Positions 24,779-33,992 of a stretch of 64,000 bases of DNA are shown here, piece by piece. The DNA is from Lachnospiraceae bacterium UBA4338 (GTDB taxonomy: Bacteria > Bacillota > Clostridia > Lachnospirales > Lachnospiraceae). Numbering within the stretch: the first letter of the stretch is position 1; every line of letters starts with the position of its first letter. The position numbers were made by a program, and so were the translations under genes. The notes below the pieces were generated by a model that was not told the origin of the DNA, searched no databases, and was given only the letters and a program-made list of their open reading frames with translations. The stretch spans positions 161,431-225,430 of the forward strand of contig DGTK01000015.1 of NCBI GenBank assembly GCA_002393735.1. Reading direction: 5' to 3'.

Positions 24779-27703
24779 ATGTCACTTAAAGACGTAAAGT
24801 ATGATGCTTTTATTAGTTACAGACACACAGATCCGGATGGCTATGTAGCCAAGACTCTTCACAAAAAATTAGAGACATTCAAGATTCCGAGGTCTGTTGT
24901 AAAGAAACATAATCTTAAATCAAGAAGAATATCCAGGGTATTCAGGGATGAGGAAGAACTGCCTTTAGAGGGCAGCCTTAATGATTCCATTAATATGGCT
25001 TTGCAAAATGCAGGAAAACTGATTGTTATCTGCAGTCCAAGGCTCCAGGAATCAGTATGGTGCCAAAAGGAAATTGATACATTTATTTCTCTTCATGGAA
25101 GAGATAATGTTGTGCTTGTTTTGGTGGAAGGAGAACCTGAACAAAGCTTCCCAAGACAGCTGACTTTTGATGGCGAAAAAGTAATAGAGCCACTGGCAGC
25201 AGATGTCAGGGGTAAGAATAAAAGGCAGATAAAGAAACAGATGGATGATGCCGTTGTCAAAATCATCGCCGCCATCTTGGGTCTTAATTATGACGATTTA
25301 AGACAGCGTCACAGAGAGCGTAAAATCAGACAGACTATGGCTTTCTTCGGAACGCTGACTGTTGTGCTTACATTATTCTTAGCCTTTACTCTTTCCATGT
25401 TACTTAAATTAAAGGCGCAGTCTGAAACTATTGAAACACAACTTGATACCATTGTAAGTCAGAGTGATTTATTAAGGGAAAGCTACAGGGAAAACAAAGC
25501 CAAGTTTGCCCAGAATCAGGCTGAAAATGCAAGAAAACTAATAACAGAAGGACGATTTAAAGATGCGTTATATGTATTAAGATCTGTAAGTCCGGATGAT
25601 AAATCTGATGCAGAAACACCATATGTTTCTGATGTTGAATATGCAATTACTGATGTTATGTCATTATATTCAGATAGTAACAAGTATGTTCCTGACGACA
25701 TTTTTGAAGCCGAGGGTATTATCAGGGATATGTTTATATCCGACGATGGCAATATAATCGTTCTTTCTGATGTGGCATGTAATCTTTATGTTTATGATAT
25801 GAAAAGCGGTGAAAGCAGAGGACATATTAATGATATGAGCGCTGCTTCAGACGAAGTATGTATATTCTATAACAGATATGTATGTTATGTAAGTTTTTCC
25901 GGTACAACCAATTATTATGATATTGAAACCGGTAAAAAAGATGTACTTGGTGAATCGTGTAGTCTGTTAAAAAGTATGGGAAATACCTTATGCATTGGTT
26001 CATCAGGTGTATTTGGAGGTACTGTCAGTTTTTACGATAAAGACTTAAATCTGATTTCGACCTGTGATGATTGTGGTGGAAGTTTCATGAATTATTCAGA
26101 TGCGCAGATTTCCATGGATAACAATTATGCATTCGTTTTTGGAGATGATGACAAAGATACTTTAGTATGGAAAATAAATATTCAGACAGGAGAAGTTGAA
26201 GACAGCATAAACGAGAAACTTGGCTCCATCTCAAAAACTGCAGTTAATGGTAAATATGTTTATTTGGTGACCAATGACTTCGGTGATACTTTTGATCTTG
26301 AAAATATTAAACATCATTTTGTAAGTGTCAGTATGGAGGATTTAAGCATACGTGATTATCCGAATTTTGATGGAAATTTCTTAGATTATATGGAAGTTAT
26401 GCATTCAAAGGACGGTTCAAACATTATTGCTTTTATGAATAATAGCGTATATTCGTATATTGATTATTTTAATCTTGATACCGGAGAGTATGTTAACAGG
26501 TTTTCACTTCCTGTAAAATTTGCAGGCGTCCTTTCAAATGATGGAAACACATTAAGAGTTATGGCTGAGAATGGAGAACTTCATACTACCGGTACAAATA
26601 TGAATGATGACTATATTAGCTCAATAATGGGCTTTGAACTTGAAAAGAGAATAAAGAAAGCATTTATGGCCCATGGCAAGATATATGTATATTTTGAAAA
26701 TTCAGATTATCTTTGCTCTTATTCACTTCCTGAAAATGAATATACTCTACTTGCAACTGGTAATGTTGATGGAATTTCCAGAGATGGCAGATATTATGTG
26801 CTTAATAATGATGAAGACTTCACATCTACTGTCTGTGAAACAGAGACAGGTAAGGAAATCTTCACTATTGCAAGCTGGAATTACAAAATTATATATGATG
26901 AGAATAATCAAAGAGACCTGCTGGCATATGAAGAAGGTGGTTCAATAACTGTCTGTGATATGAGTGATGGAAGCGTAGCAGGTGGTGTCGAAAATCCCGA
27001 TTATAAGAGTTTTAAACAGTTTACATCGGATGGTCTTGTGTCAATTTTCAGTAGTGTTGATCATGATACGAATCTCAGATCTTTTGAATTATATGATACA
27101 TTATCCGGAAATAAGCTGTTTGAGATAAAAATGGAAAACCGTACAATCACACAGAATGAAATGTTTAAGGCTGACGTAAATGGTACTTATAATATTATTG
27201 CCTATACTGATCAGAATGAAGGCTGTATTGTAATGGCCGATTTAAAAGGACAGAATAAGCATACTGTTGATGTTTCTCCTGATGCAGTTGTGTCGCTGTG
27301 TGTTTCGTCAGATGGCAAACATGTGCTTGTAGGACTTACCAATAACAGCGTTATGATTGTTAATTCCAAGACAGGAGAAATGGAAAAGACATTCTTTGAT
27401 TTTGAGCCGGAGATAAAAGGGTTTGTTTATTGCGAAGCACAGGACAGATATTTATTGTATGTCGGCGGAATCCTGGACCTTGGAGGTATTTATGTTTCCG
27501 ACGGCGACTTCAACCTTATCAGTTTTCTTGAAAGCGCGTACGATTACAATTCTGACAAAAAGGAATTCTATATAGTTGATATAGGATCAGATACTATTTA
27601 TTCCAAGAAACTTCTTGAATATGACGAGATAATTGATAAACTTGATGAGGCCCTTGGCACATATAAACCAAGTGACAAAATCATCGACCAATATAATCTG
27701 TAA
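24779..27703 (+). CDS. Membrane TIR-domain protein with C-terminal beta-propeller
   Basis: 974 residues. Residues 5-150 are a TIR domain: YDAFISYRH at 8-16, FRDEEELPLEGSL, and WCQKE with Glu98 at the position of the catalytic Glu of NADase TIRs. One hydrophobic helix at about 187-209 follows a basic stretch, then a coiled coil (about 212-250) and a short TPR-like helix pair, then some 700 residues of beta-rich repeats resembling a WD40/YVTN-type propeller. Topology predicts a cytosolic TIR and an outside sensor. RBS GGGGAGG. TIR proteins of this build are frequent in Lachnospiraceae; whether this one signals, defends against phage, or only binds nucleotides is open. Confidence 0.8.
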   Translation: MSLKDVKYDAFISYRHTDPDGYVAKTLHKKLETFKIPRSVVKKHNLKSRRISRVFRDEEELPLEGSLNDSINMALQNAGKLIVICSPRLQESVWCQKEIDTFISLHGRDNVVLVLVEGEPEQSFPRQLTFDGEKVIEPLAADVRGKNKRQIKKQMDDAVVKIIAAILGLNYDDLRQRHRERKIRQTMAFFGTLTVVLTLFLAFTLSMLLKLKAQSETIETQLDTIVSQSDLLRESYRENKAKFAQNQAENARKLITEGRFKDALYVLRSVSPDDKSDAETPYVSDVEYAITDVMSLYSDSNKYVPDDIFEAEGIIRDMFISDDGNIIVLSDVACNLYVYDMKSGESRGHINDMSAASDEVCIFYNRYVCYVSFSGTTNYYDIETGKKDVLGESCSLLKSMGNTLCIGSSGVFGGTVSFYDKDLNLISTCDDCGGSFMNYSDAQISMDNNYAFVFGDDDKDTLVWKINIQTGEVEDSINEKLGSISKTAVNGKYVYLVTNDFGDTFDLENIKHHFVSVSMEDLSIRDYPNFDGNFLDYMEVMHSKDGSNIIAFMNNSVYSYIDYFNLDTGEYVNRFSLPVKFAGVLSNDGNTLRVMAENGELHTTGTNMNDDYISSIMGFELEKRIKKAFMAHGKIYVYFENSDYLCSYSLPENEYTLLATGNVDGISRDGRYYVLNNDEDFTSTVCETETGKEIFTIASWNYKIIYDENNQRDLLAYEEGGSITVCDMSDGSVAGGVENPDYKSFKQFTSDGLVSIFSSVDHDTNLRSFELYDTLSGNKLFEIKMENRTITQNEMFKADVNGTYNIIAYTDQNEGCIVMADLKGQNKHTVDVSPDAVVSLCVSSDGKHVLVGLTNNSVMIVNSKTGEMEKTFFDFEPEIKGFVYCEAQDRYLLYVGGILDLGGIYVSDGDFNLISFLESAYDYNSDKKEFYIVDIGSDTIYSKKLLEYDEIIDKLDEALGTYKPSDKIIDQYNL

Positions 27704-27719
27704 AACTACTATTTATTTC

Positions 27720-27749
27720 TTGTCAAAAAAAGAGATTATTTGATATAAT
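27720..27749 (+). promoter_or_regulatory. Promoter of the aquaporin gene
   Basis: TTGTCA (27720-27725), 18-nt spacer, TATAAT (27744-27749). 46 nt before the start codon. Confidence 0.75.
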
Positions 27750-27794
27750 TTAAGTGATTTTTGTTAAATCAAAATTTTTTCCGGGAGGTCTATT

Positions 27795-28502
27795 ATGGAT
27801 TTAGTTAAAAAGTGTATTGCCGAGTTTATCGGTACATGTGTTTTGGTTACTTTCGGTTGTGGTACAGCAATGTTAGTTGGATGCGATGCAGTTAATGGTG
27901 GAGGATATATCCTTACAGCATTTGCTTTCGGTCTTGTAATCGTTGCCATGGCATATTCAATTGGTAACATTTCAGGATGCCATATCAATCCGGCTGTTTC
28001 ACTTGGTGTACTTATTTCAGGTGGAATGAATGCTAAAGAGTTCTGCTGCTACGTAATCTCACAGATTCTTGGTGGTATCTGCGGTGGCGGTATCCTGGCT
28101 TTCATCTTCAAGGTGGGCGCTCTTACAGATAAGACAGGCGGTTTCGGTGCCAACGGTCTTGCAGGTGTAAACGGTAGCATTCTTGCAGGCCTCTTGGTAG
28201 AAGTTGTTCTTACATTTGTATTTGTAATTGCAATTCTTGGCGTTACAAGTTCAAAAGCAGGTCATGGTTCATTTGGCGGTCTTGTAATCGGTCTTACACT
28301 TGTACTTGTTCATATCTTTGGTATTGGACTTACAGGTACATCGGTTAATCCTGCAAGAAGTATTGCATCTGCAGTAATCGCAGCTTGTGCACATAATCCT
28401 GAACCAATTAAGGTTGTATGGGTATTCATCGTTGGACCATTGGTTGGTGCAGCACTTGCAGCACTTATATATAAGTTCCTTGAGAAAAAAGATGAAAAAT
28501 AA
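27795..28502 (+). CDS. MIP-family channel (aquaporin/aquaglyceroporin)
   Basis: 235 residues, six hydrophobic helices and the two half-helix signatures HINPAVS and SVNPARS. The residue pattern near the pore, with His just before the first NPA helix region and a short protein, is closer to AqpZ-type water channels than to GlpF, but I would not assign the substrate firmly. Own promoter upstream and a strong terminator downstream, so monocistronic. Confidence 0.9.
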   Translation: MDLVKKCIAEFIGTCVLVTFGCGTAMLVGCDAVNGGGYILTAFAFGLVIVAMAYSIGNISGCHINPAVSLGVLISGGMNAKEFCCYVISQILGGICGGGILAFIFKVGALTDKTGGFGANGLAGVNGSILAGLLVEVVLTFVFVIAILGVTSSKAGHGSFGGLVIGLTLVLVHIFGIGLTGTSVNPARSIASAVIAACAHNPEPIKVVWVFIVGPLVGAALAALIYKFLEKKDEK

Positions 28503-28522
28503 TTAATCATTAATTTTATATA

Positions 28523-28567
28523 ACATAAAATGACAGGGGGGATTAACTCTGTCATTTTATGTTTGTT
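28523..28567 (+). terminator. Perfect 14-bp terminator after the aquaporin gene
   Basis: ACATAAAATGACAG (28523-28536) and CTGTCATTTTATGT (28549-28562) are exact inverse complements around a 12-nt loop, followed by TTGTTTT. The A/T-rich flanks mean it could work in both directions. Confidence 0.85.
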
Positions 28568-28596
28568 TTAAGAAAGGGAATCAGGAAAGGAAAAAT

Positions 28597-29583
28597 ATGA
28601 AAACAAGAGTAGGAATTTTAGGATACGGTAATTTGGGAAGAGGCGTTGAGTGCGCAGTAAGCAAGACTTCAGATATGGAACTGGTTGCAGTTTTCACAAG
28701 AAGAGATCCGGAAAGTGTGAAAATTGTAAGTGATGGTGTGAAAGTAGACAATGTAGCAAACATTGAAGAATATAAAGATAAAATCGACGTGCTTATTATC
28801 TGTGGCGGAAGTGCTACAGACTTACCAAAGCAGACACCTGTATATGCAAAGATGTTTAATGTAATCGACAGCTTTGATACACATGCAAGAATTCCTGAGC
28901 ATTTTGCAAATGTAGATGCAGCAGCCAAGGAAGGCGGACATATTGGTATTATTTCAGTAGGCTGGGATCCTGGTATGTTCTCACTTCAAAGAGCATATGC
29001 CAATGCAATCCTTCCAAATGGTAAGGATTATACCTTCTGGGGCAGAGGCGTAAGTCAGGGACATTCAGATGCAATCAGAAGAATACCTGGTGTTAAGGAT
29101 GCAAAGCAGTATACAGTTCCTGTACCTGCAGCACTTGAGAAGGTAAGAAATGGTGAGAATCCTGAACTTACAACAAGAGAAAAACATACAAGAGAATGCT
29201 ATGTTGTACTTGAAGATGGTGCAGATGCTGAGGCGGTAAGACAGGCAATAGTAACAATGCCTAACTATTTTGCAGATTATGATACAACAGTAAACTTTAT
29301 TTCAGAAGAAGAACTTAAGGCTAATCACAGCGGTATTCCACATGGTGGACAGGTTATCAGAACCGGTAGCACAGGTTGGAATAATGAGAACAAGCATGTA
29401 ATTGAGTACAGCCTTAAACTTGATTCCAATCCTGAATTTACTTCAAGCGTACTTATTGCTTATGCAAGAGCAGCAGTTAAGTTATCAGCTGAAGGACAGA
29501 CAGGATGTAAGACAGTATTTGATATTGCTCCTAAGTATCTTATGGATATTTCTGAAGCAGACATGAGAGCGCATCTTTTATAA
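28597..29583 (+). CDS. ddh: meso-Diaminopimelate dehydrogenase
   Basis: 328 residues. NADPH-dependent one-step route from tetrahydrodipicolinate to meso-DAP, for lysine and peptidoglycan. N-terminal Rossmann GILGYGNLGRG, FTRRDP near residue 35, GWDPGMFS near 130 and GRGVSQGHSDAIRRI near 150 are diagnostic. GGAAAGG before the ATG. Located between the aquaporin and lgt groups. Confidence 0.95.
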   Translation: MKTRVGILGYGNLGRGVECAVSKTSDMELVAVFTRRDPESVKIVSDGVKVDNVANIEEYKDKIDVLIICGGSATDLPKQTPVYAKMFNVIDSFDTHARIPEHFANVDAAAKEGGHIGIISVGWDPGMFSLQRAYANAILPNGKDYTFWGRGVSQGHSDAIRRIPGVKDAKQYTVPVPAALEKVRNGENPELTTREKHTRECYVVLEDGADAEAVRQAIVTMPNYFADYDTTVNFISEEELKANHSGIPHGGQVIRTGSTGWNNENKHVIEYSLKLDSNPEFTSSVLIAYARAAVKLSAEGQTGCKTVFDIAPKYLMDISEADMRAHLL

Positions 29584-29601
29584 GGTGCCTGGAGGTAGGA
29601 T

Positions 29602-30048
29602 ATGAATCTACCGGGAATAATAATATTCTGGATACTCCAGTGGACATGGGGACTATTGCAGAACATAGTGGGTTTTATAATCTTCTTATTCTGCATTAAA
29701 GACAAACACATGATGTATAACGGCTGCGTTGTTACATCATGGAAGATGAGAGACTCCATGTCTATGGGGATGTTCCTTTTTATAACACAGGTAGTGAAGG
29801 GTGATATTAATGATCCGGAAAGTTACCCACATAAAGTAATGGTTCATGAATTTGGACATGCCATGCAGTCCATTTTATTAGGACCTTTGTATTTCTTTAT
29901 AATATCCATTCCATCAAGCGTATGGTGTAATGTTCCATATTTTAAGAATATGAGAAAAAATAAGAAGGTTTCTTATTATACTTTTTATCCGGAAAAATGG
30001 GCTAATGCCTGGGGAGAAAAAGTTAGTAAGCAAAAGGCGGTACATTAA
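29602..30048 (+). CDS. Small membrane protein with HEFGH motif
   Basis: 148 residues. Two hydrophobic stretches at the N terminus (about 5-30), then VHEFGHAMQS near residue 82, followed at once by a third hydrophobic segment (LLGPLYFFIISIPS) and a basic C terminus with a WANAWGE motif. HExxH-like layout suggests a metal-binding membrane protein; the first Glu and two His of a zinc peptidase are there (HEFGH). No family with known function is recognised. Stop overlaps the lgt start (TAATG). Confidence 0.65.
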   Translation: MNLPGIIIFWILQWTWGLLQNIVGFIIFLFCIKDKHMMYNGCVVTSWKMRDSMSMGMFLFITQVVKGDINDPESYPHKVMVHEFGHAMQSILLGPLYFFIISIPSSVWCNVPYFKNMRKNKKVSYYTFYPEKWANAWGEKVSKQKAVH

Positions 30049-30857
30049 TGTATAACGATTTATTTTCGATAGGTAAAATTACAATTCATTCATATGGCGT
30101 ATTGATTGCACTTGGCTATGTTACGGCAATTCTTATCTGCTACTTCAGGGCAAAGAAGAGAGACCTTGACCCGGAAGTAATACTGGACATTGCTCTTATA
30201 GCAATATTTGGCGGACTTGGCGGTGGTAAGCTTCTTTATATCATTGTTGAATGGAAACGCTTTATCGAAAAGCCCCTTGCCCTTTTGGGCGGTGATGGTT
30301 TCGTGGTATATGGCGGAATCATTGTGGCTGCAGTGTGTGCTGTTATTTACTGTAAAATCAGGAAAGTTGATTTCCTTACATATTTTGATCTGGTTATGCC
30401 GGCAGTTAGCGTGGCTCAGGCTATCGGAAGACTTGGCTGCTTCTTTGCAGGCTGCTGTTACGGTGCACCGACAGAGTCTCCAATTGGCGTAATCTTTCCT
30501 TCAGGAAGTCTGGCTCCGGCTGGAATACGTCTTTGGCCTACACAGTTATTCTCATCAGGCGGTGACTTAATCATAGCGGCGATTTTGTTCGCAGTATCCA
30601 CAAGGAAAACGAAGAAGGGTACTGTTGGAAGTCTCTATCTGGTTTTATATGGTATAGGAAGATTCATTGTTGAATTCTTCAGAGCAGACTCAAGAGGAAC
30701 AGTGGGACAGCTTTCTACATCTCAGTTTATTTCAATATTTATATTTGCCATCGGCGCAATTTTATTAATCTACTTCAATTTCCTTTCTAATAAGGATGGA
30801 AATAAAGAAGGAAAGAGTGACAAGGATAAAAAAAGAAAAGAGGCTGCAAAATCGTGA
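30048..30857 (+). CDS. lgt: Prolipoprotein diacylglyceryl transferase
   Basis: 269 residues, seven membrane helices. Moves diacylglyceryl from phosphatidylglycerol to the lipobox Cys of prolipoproteins. Key motif GRLGCFFAGCCYGAPT near residue 127 and RPTQLFSS-like LWPTQLFSSGGDL, with the conserved Tyr and Arg positions in YGIGRFIVEFFR. A lysine-rich cytosolic tail ends the protein. Overlaps both neighbours, so coupled in one operon. Confidence 0.95.
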   Translation: MYNDLFSIGKITIHSYGVLIALGYVTAILICYFRAKKRDLDPEVILDIALIAIFGGLGGGKLLYIIVEWKRFIEKPLALLGGDGFVVYGGIIVAAVCAVIYCKIRKVDFLTYFDLVMPAVSVAQAIGRLGCFFAGCCYGAPTESPIGVIFPSGSLAPAGIRLWPTQLFSSGGDLIIAAILFAVSTRKTKKGTVGSLYLVLYGIGRFIVEFFRADSRGTVGQLSTSQFISIFIFAIGAILLIYFNFLSNKDGNKEGKSDKDKKRKEAAKS

Positions 30858-31120
30858 ATTATAAACAGGCAAATGAAATAGCCAACTGGATATTAATTGC
30901 ATCCATCCTCTCCTGCGGTGGTGTATTCTTCACAACAGGGGTTGTAGCCCTTGTACTTTTGGGAATTGCAGTATTACTGATTCTGACTTCAATATTTATA
31001 AGAATTAAGTATTCAAGATGCCCGCACTGCAAGAAGAGACTGCACCTTGGATTCAGGATGGAACCGGATAAGTGCCCTTACTGCAGAGGGGTTTTAATTG
31101 AAAAAGACGATAAGAGATAG
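30854..31120 (+). CDS. Small membrane protein with C-terminal zinc ribbon
   Basis: 88 residues, starting at a GTG whose last bases form the lgt stop (GTGA). Two hydrophobic helices (about 10-52), then CPHCKKRLHLGF and CPYC, a four-Cys zinc ribbon on the cytosolic side. Function unknown; translational coupling to lgt suggests membrane or lipoprotein quality control, which is inference. Confidence 0.75.
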   Translation: MNYKQANEIANWILIASILSCGGVFFTTGVVALVLLGIAVLLILTSIFIRIKYSRCPHCKKRLHLGFRMEPDKCPYCRGVLIEKDDKR

Positions 31121-31125
31121 GCTGA

Positions 31126-31167
31126 CTGTCATTCAAGGCTTACTGAAGAATGACAGAAAGCCTTTTT
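31126..31167 (+). terminator. Terminator with two competing stems
   Basis: Stem A: CTGTCATTC (31126-31134) with GAATGACAG (31148-31156). Stem B: AAGGCTT (31135-31141) with AAGCCTT (31158-31164), followed by T7. The arms interleave A-B-A'-B', so they either exclude each other or form a pseudoknot; only stem B abuts the T-run. Confidence 0.7.
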
Positions 31168-31213
31168 TTATAAAAAATTTATAGATTATATGGAATAAAT
31201 GACCTGTTTTATG

Positions 31214-31219
31214 TATAAT
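31214..31219 (+). promoter_or_regulatory. -10 box before the kinase gene
   Basis: TATAAT in ATGTATAATGGG, the same context as at 13577. No clear -35 (TGGAAT is 17 nt upstream). Confidence 0.45.
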
Positions 31220-31268
31220 GGGATAAGATGAGGGCAGAATGTGTATGCCCAAAAAGGAGATGTTTGAT

Positions 31269-33149
31269 ATGGAATACTCTGAATTAAGTAAAATGTGCCT
31301 TAACTGCATGCATATGAGTAAAGAGGACGAATTTTGTCCTGTATGCGGTAAGCCTAAAAGAGTAACAAGAAGCTATGAGAAGGCTTTGGAACCGGGTACT
31401 ATACTTAATAACAAGATATTAATTGGTAATATTCTTGGTATGGGTAACTTTGGTATTACCTATATCGGATTTGATATGTTATTGGAGTATAAAGTAGCAG
31501 TTAAGGAATTCTTCCCGGATGAAATGGTAGAAAGAGAGCCGGATGGCTCCTTAAGAGTATCCGATGATACTACAGAGGAAGAATATAATGAAGAACTCAG
31601 GGCATATCAGAGGGAAGCAAGAACTCTGGCTCAGTTCTCCAAGTATCCAGGTATTGTTTCCATTAAGGAATTATTCTATCAGAATAATACAGGATATATG
31701 GTTATGGAGTACTTAGAGGGTGGTACTCTTAGAAGATTTATTGATAATAACGGTGGTAAACTTCCGGTAGATAAAGCATTATCCCTTATGGAACCTGTTA
31801 TTTCTTCCATGCAGGAGATTCATAAGAGTGGTCTGATTCATAGAGATATCAGTCCTGAGAATATCATGCTTGATAATGACGGAAGTATTAAGGTTATTGA
31901 CTTTGGCGCGACCAAGAAACTCAGCAACAGAACCGCGCAGGTTTATTTCGGTAAGTTTGGCTATGCTCCACTTGAGCAGATGCTTGGTGAAGGTCAGGGA
32001 CCTTGGACAGATGTTTACGGTATCTGTGCAACACTTTACTGTATGATTACAGGCGATATCCCAACTGATGCTTTCCAGAGAAGTCAGGGCGAGGATATTG
32101 TTCCTTTGACAGATTATGATATTGATATTCCAAACCGCGTTATTAAGGCTATCCATAAAGGAATGAGTATGGAATGCCAGGACAGACAGCAGGATATGGA
32201 GCAGCTTCATAAAGATCTTTACGGCGTAAGAGCTGACAGTATTCAGAAGACAACTGAGCCGGAGATGATTTTCCCAGAGGGTGATTCATCAATGCTTTAT
32301 GACAGAGCTAATAAGAGAATCTGGTTTGGTAAGTATCCAATGAATGAGGTTGTTGGCCCGGCTTTAACAACTGATATTCTTTATGCGAATTATGATCTCA
32401 ATGACTGTGCAACAGTTAATGGCAGCAGATATAAGAGATTCCAGGCAGCCAATGCCCTTATGACAAGAGAATATCGTAATGCCAACAGACAGAGATTCAA
32501 AGATGAAAGAAAGATGTACAGAATCTTTGAATTTACAGAGATTCCTTGGGTTATCCTTTCACATAACGGAAATCAGATGATAATTCAGTCTGAATATACT
32601 CTTGATTATCAGCTTTTTGATGAGAAAGACTATATGGATATGAGTGAAAGAGAAGTATCCAAGATTAGAACTGGTATTACCTGGGAAACAAGTAAAATCA
32701 GAGAGTGGCTTAACAGAGATTTCTTCCAGACAGCATTCACCAAGGAAGAACAGGAGAGAATTCTCATTAAGGAAGTTAAGACTCCTATCTCTTCATTTAC
32801 AGATATAGTTACATATGACAGAGTATTCCTTCCGTCTGTAGAAGAGATTAATAATGGTTTCGATACCAATGCTCTTCGTACCAACAATCTTCAGAGCGTT
32901 GCAGACAGAAGTGCACATTCACTTATATCACAATATGCAGCAGCACTTAAGGTGGACGATACCTTCCCTAACGGCTATGCCCTTAGAACCAGAGGTACCA
33001 TTAATGCTGAGACCAAGTCCTTCACCTATGGCGAGAACTGTGATGGTCAGTGCATTCAGGGTGGAAGACTGTGCCAGTGGAAATTAGGTATTCCAATGGG
33101 TATCAGACCTATTATTCTGGTTGATATCAGGGATATATATGAGGTTTAG
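31269..33149 (+). CDS. Zinc-ribbon Ser/Thr protein kinase with DUF6273 domain
   Basis: 626 residues from the ATG 9 nt after AAGGAG (an ATG 30 nt upstream is possible). N-terminal zinc ribbon CLNC...CPVCG (about 10-30), then a Hanks-type kinase: glycine-rich loop GMGNFGITY, VAVKEF with Lys79, HRDISPENIM with Asp193, DFG Asp211, and a short activation segment ending APLEQ. Residues about 330-626 match the DUF6273 type (ITWETSKIREWLNRDF, then a jelly-roll-like stretch). No transmembrane helix. Followed by a phosphatase gene 9 nt later. Confidence 0.88.
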   Translation: MEYSELSKMCLNCMHMSKEDEFCPVCGKPKRVTRSYEKALEPGTILNNKILIGNILGMGNFGITYIGFDMLLEYKVAVKEFFPDEMVEREPDGSLRVSDDTTEEEYNEELRAYQREARTLAQFSKYPGIVSIKELFYQNNTGYMVMEYLEGGTLRRFIDNNGGKLPVDKALSLMEPVISSMQEIHKSGLIHRDISPENIMLDNDGSIKVIDFGATKKLSNRTAQVYFGKFGYAPLEQMLGEGQGPWTDVYGICATLYCMITGDIPTDAFQRSQGEDIVPLTDYDIDIPNRVIKAIHKGMSMECQDRQQDMEQLHKDLYGVRADSIQKTTEPEMIFPEGDSSMLYDRANKRIWFGKYPMNEVVGPALTTDILYANYDLNDCATVNGSRYKRFQAANALMTREYRNANRQRFKDERKMYRIFEFTEIPWVILSHNGNQMIIQSEYTLDYQLFDEKDYMDMSEREVSKIRTGITWETSKIREWLNRDFFQTAFTKEEQERILIKEVKTPISSFTDIVTYDRVFLPSVEEINNGFDTNALRTNNLQSVADRSAHSLISQYAAALKVDDTFPNGYALRTRGTINAETKSFTYGENCDGQCIQGGRLCQWKLGIPMGIRPIILVDIRDIYEV

Positions 33150-33158
33150 GAGAAAAAG

Positions 33159-33944
33159 ATGAGCACCTATGTAATTAGCGATATACATGGACAATATAAG
33201 TCTTTTAAAAAGATGCTTAAGCTTATCTCTTTCGGTAAAGATGATACCCTGTATCTTCTTGGAGATGTAATAGACAGAGGAGATGAAGGCATTAAAGTTT
33301 TAACGGAAGCCATGAAGATGCCAAATGTGCATTTATTTTTAGGTAACCACGAACTTCTTATGCTGGACGCTCTTAAGAATATTGAAGAGAATAAAAGAGG
33401 CGACCGTAAGGACTTTGACGATATGGACTTGTGGCTTGACCCTTATAATGGCGGAGAAAGCACTTTTGAAGCCTACAAGACTCTTCAGCCAAAGCAGAAG
33501 AAGGAAATTCTTACATATCTTGAGAACAGCATTGTGGTTAAGAAGATAAAGATTGGGCGCAAGAAATATCACTTGTCACACGCTTATGTTCTTCCTTATG
33601 ATTTCGAGGACGAACTCAGATATAAGGACGTACCTTATAAGGAAAAATGGGATGTAGTATGGCAGAGTATCTTTGAACTGTCTCCTAATGAGAGCCCGAC
33701 GGAGATTTTTCCAAATAAGAAGTTTACTTATATTTTGGGACATACTTTCACTCAGAGACTGGACTGCATGGACGGTGACGGACGTGGAGTAGTTTATTAT
33801 AACAAGAACTTCAAGGGATACAGAATTTACAACATTGACTGCGGTATGGCGCTTCATAATAAATCCAGTCAGTTAGCCTGCATCAGACTTGAAGATGAGA
33901 AGATTTTTTACGTTCCACTTTATAAAGATATTAAAAATTTATAA
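33159..33944 (+). CDS. PP1/PP2A-like metallophosphatase
   Basis: 261 residues. Calcineurin-like signature in order: DIHG (9-12), GDVIDRG (about 36-42), GNHE (about 65-68), and later His residues in LSHAY and ILGHT. These are the dinuclear metal ligands of Ser/Thr protein phosphatases such as bacterial PrpA/PrpB. Sits directly downstream of the kinase gene, so the two probably act as an opposing pair (inference). Confidence 0.9.
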   Translation: MSTYVISDIHGQYKSFKKMLKLISFGKDDTLYLLGDVIDRGDEGIKVLTEAMKMPNVHLFLGNHELLMLDALKNIEENKRGDRKDFDDMDLWLDPYNGGESTFEAYKTLQPKQKKEILTYLENSIVVKKIKIGRKKYHLSHAYVLPYDFEDELRYKDVPYKEKWDVVWQSIFELSPNESPTEIFPNKKFTYILGHTFTQRLDCMDGDGRGVVYYNKNFKGYRIYNIDCGMALHNKSSQLACIRLEDEKIFYVPLYKDIKNL

Positions 33945-33951
33945 AAAGTTT

Positions 33952-33979
33952 AGCCTGCGTGTATTCGCAGGCTTTTTTA
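33952..33979 (+). terminator. Intrinsic terminator after the phosphatase gene
   Basis: AGCCTGCG / CGCAGGCT with loop TGTATT, followed by six T. Confidence 0.92.
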
Positions 33980-33992
33980 GTTGCATCTTTTG

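Noticed and set aside
28523..28562. Perfect 14-bp inverted repeat as a protein operator
   Set aside because: Its place just after a stop codon, the stem-loop length and the following T-rich sequence fit a terminator better.
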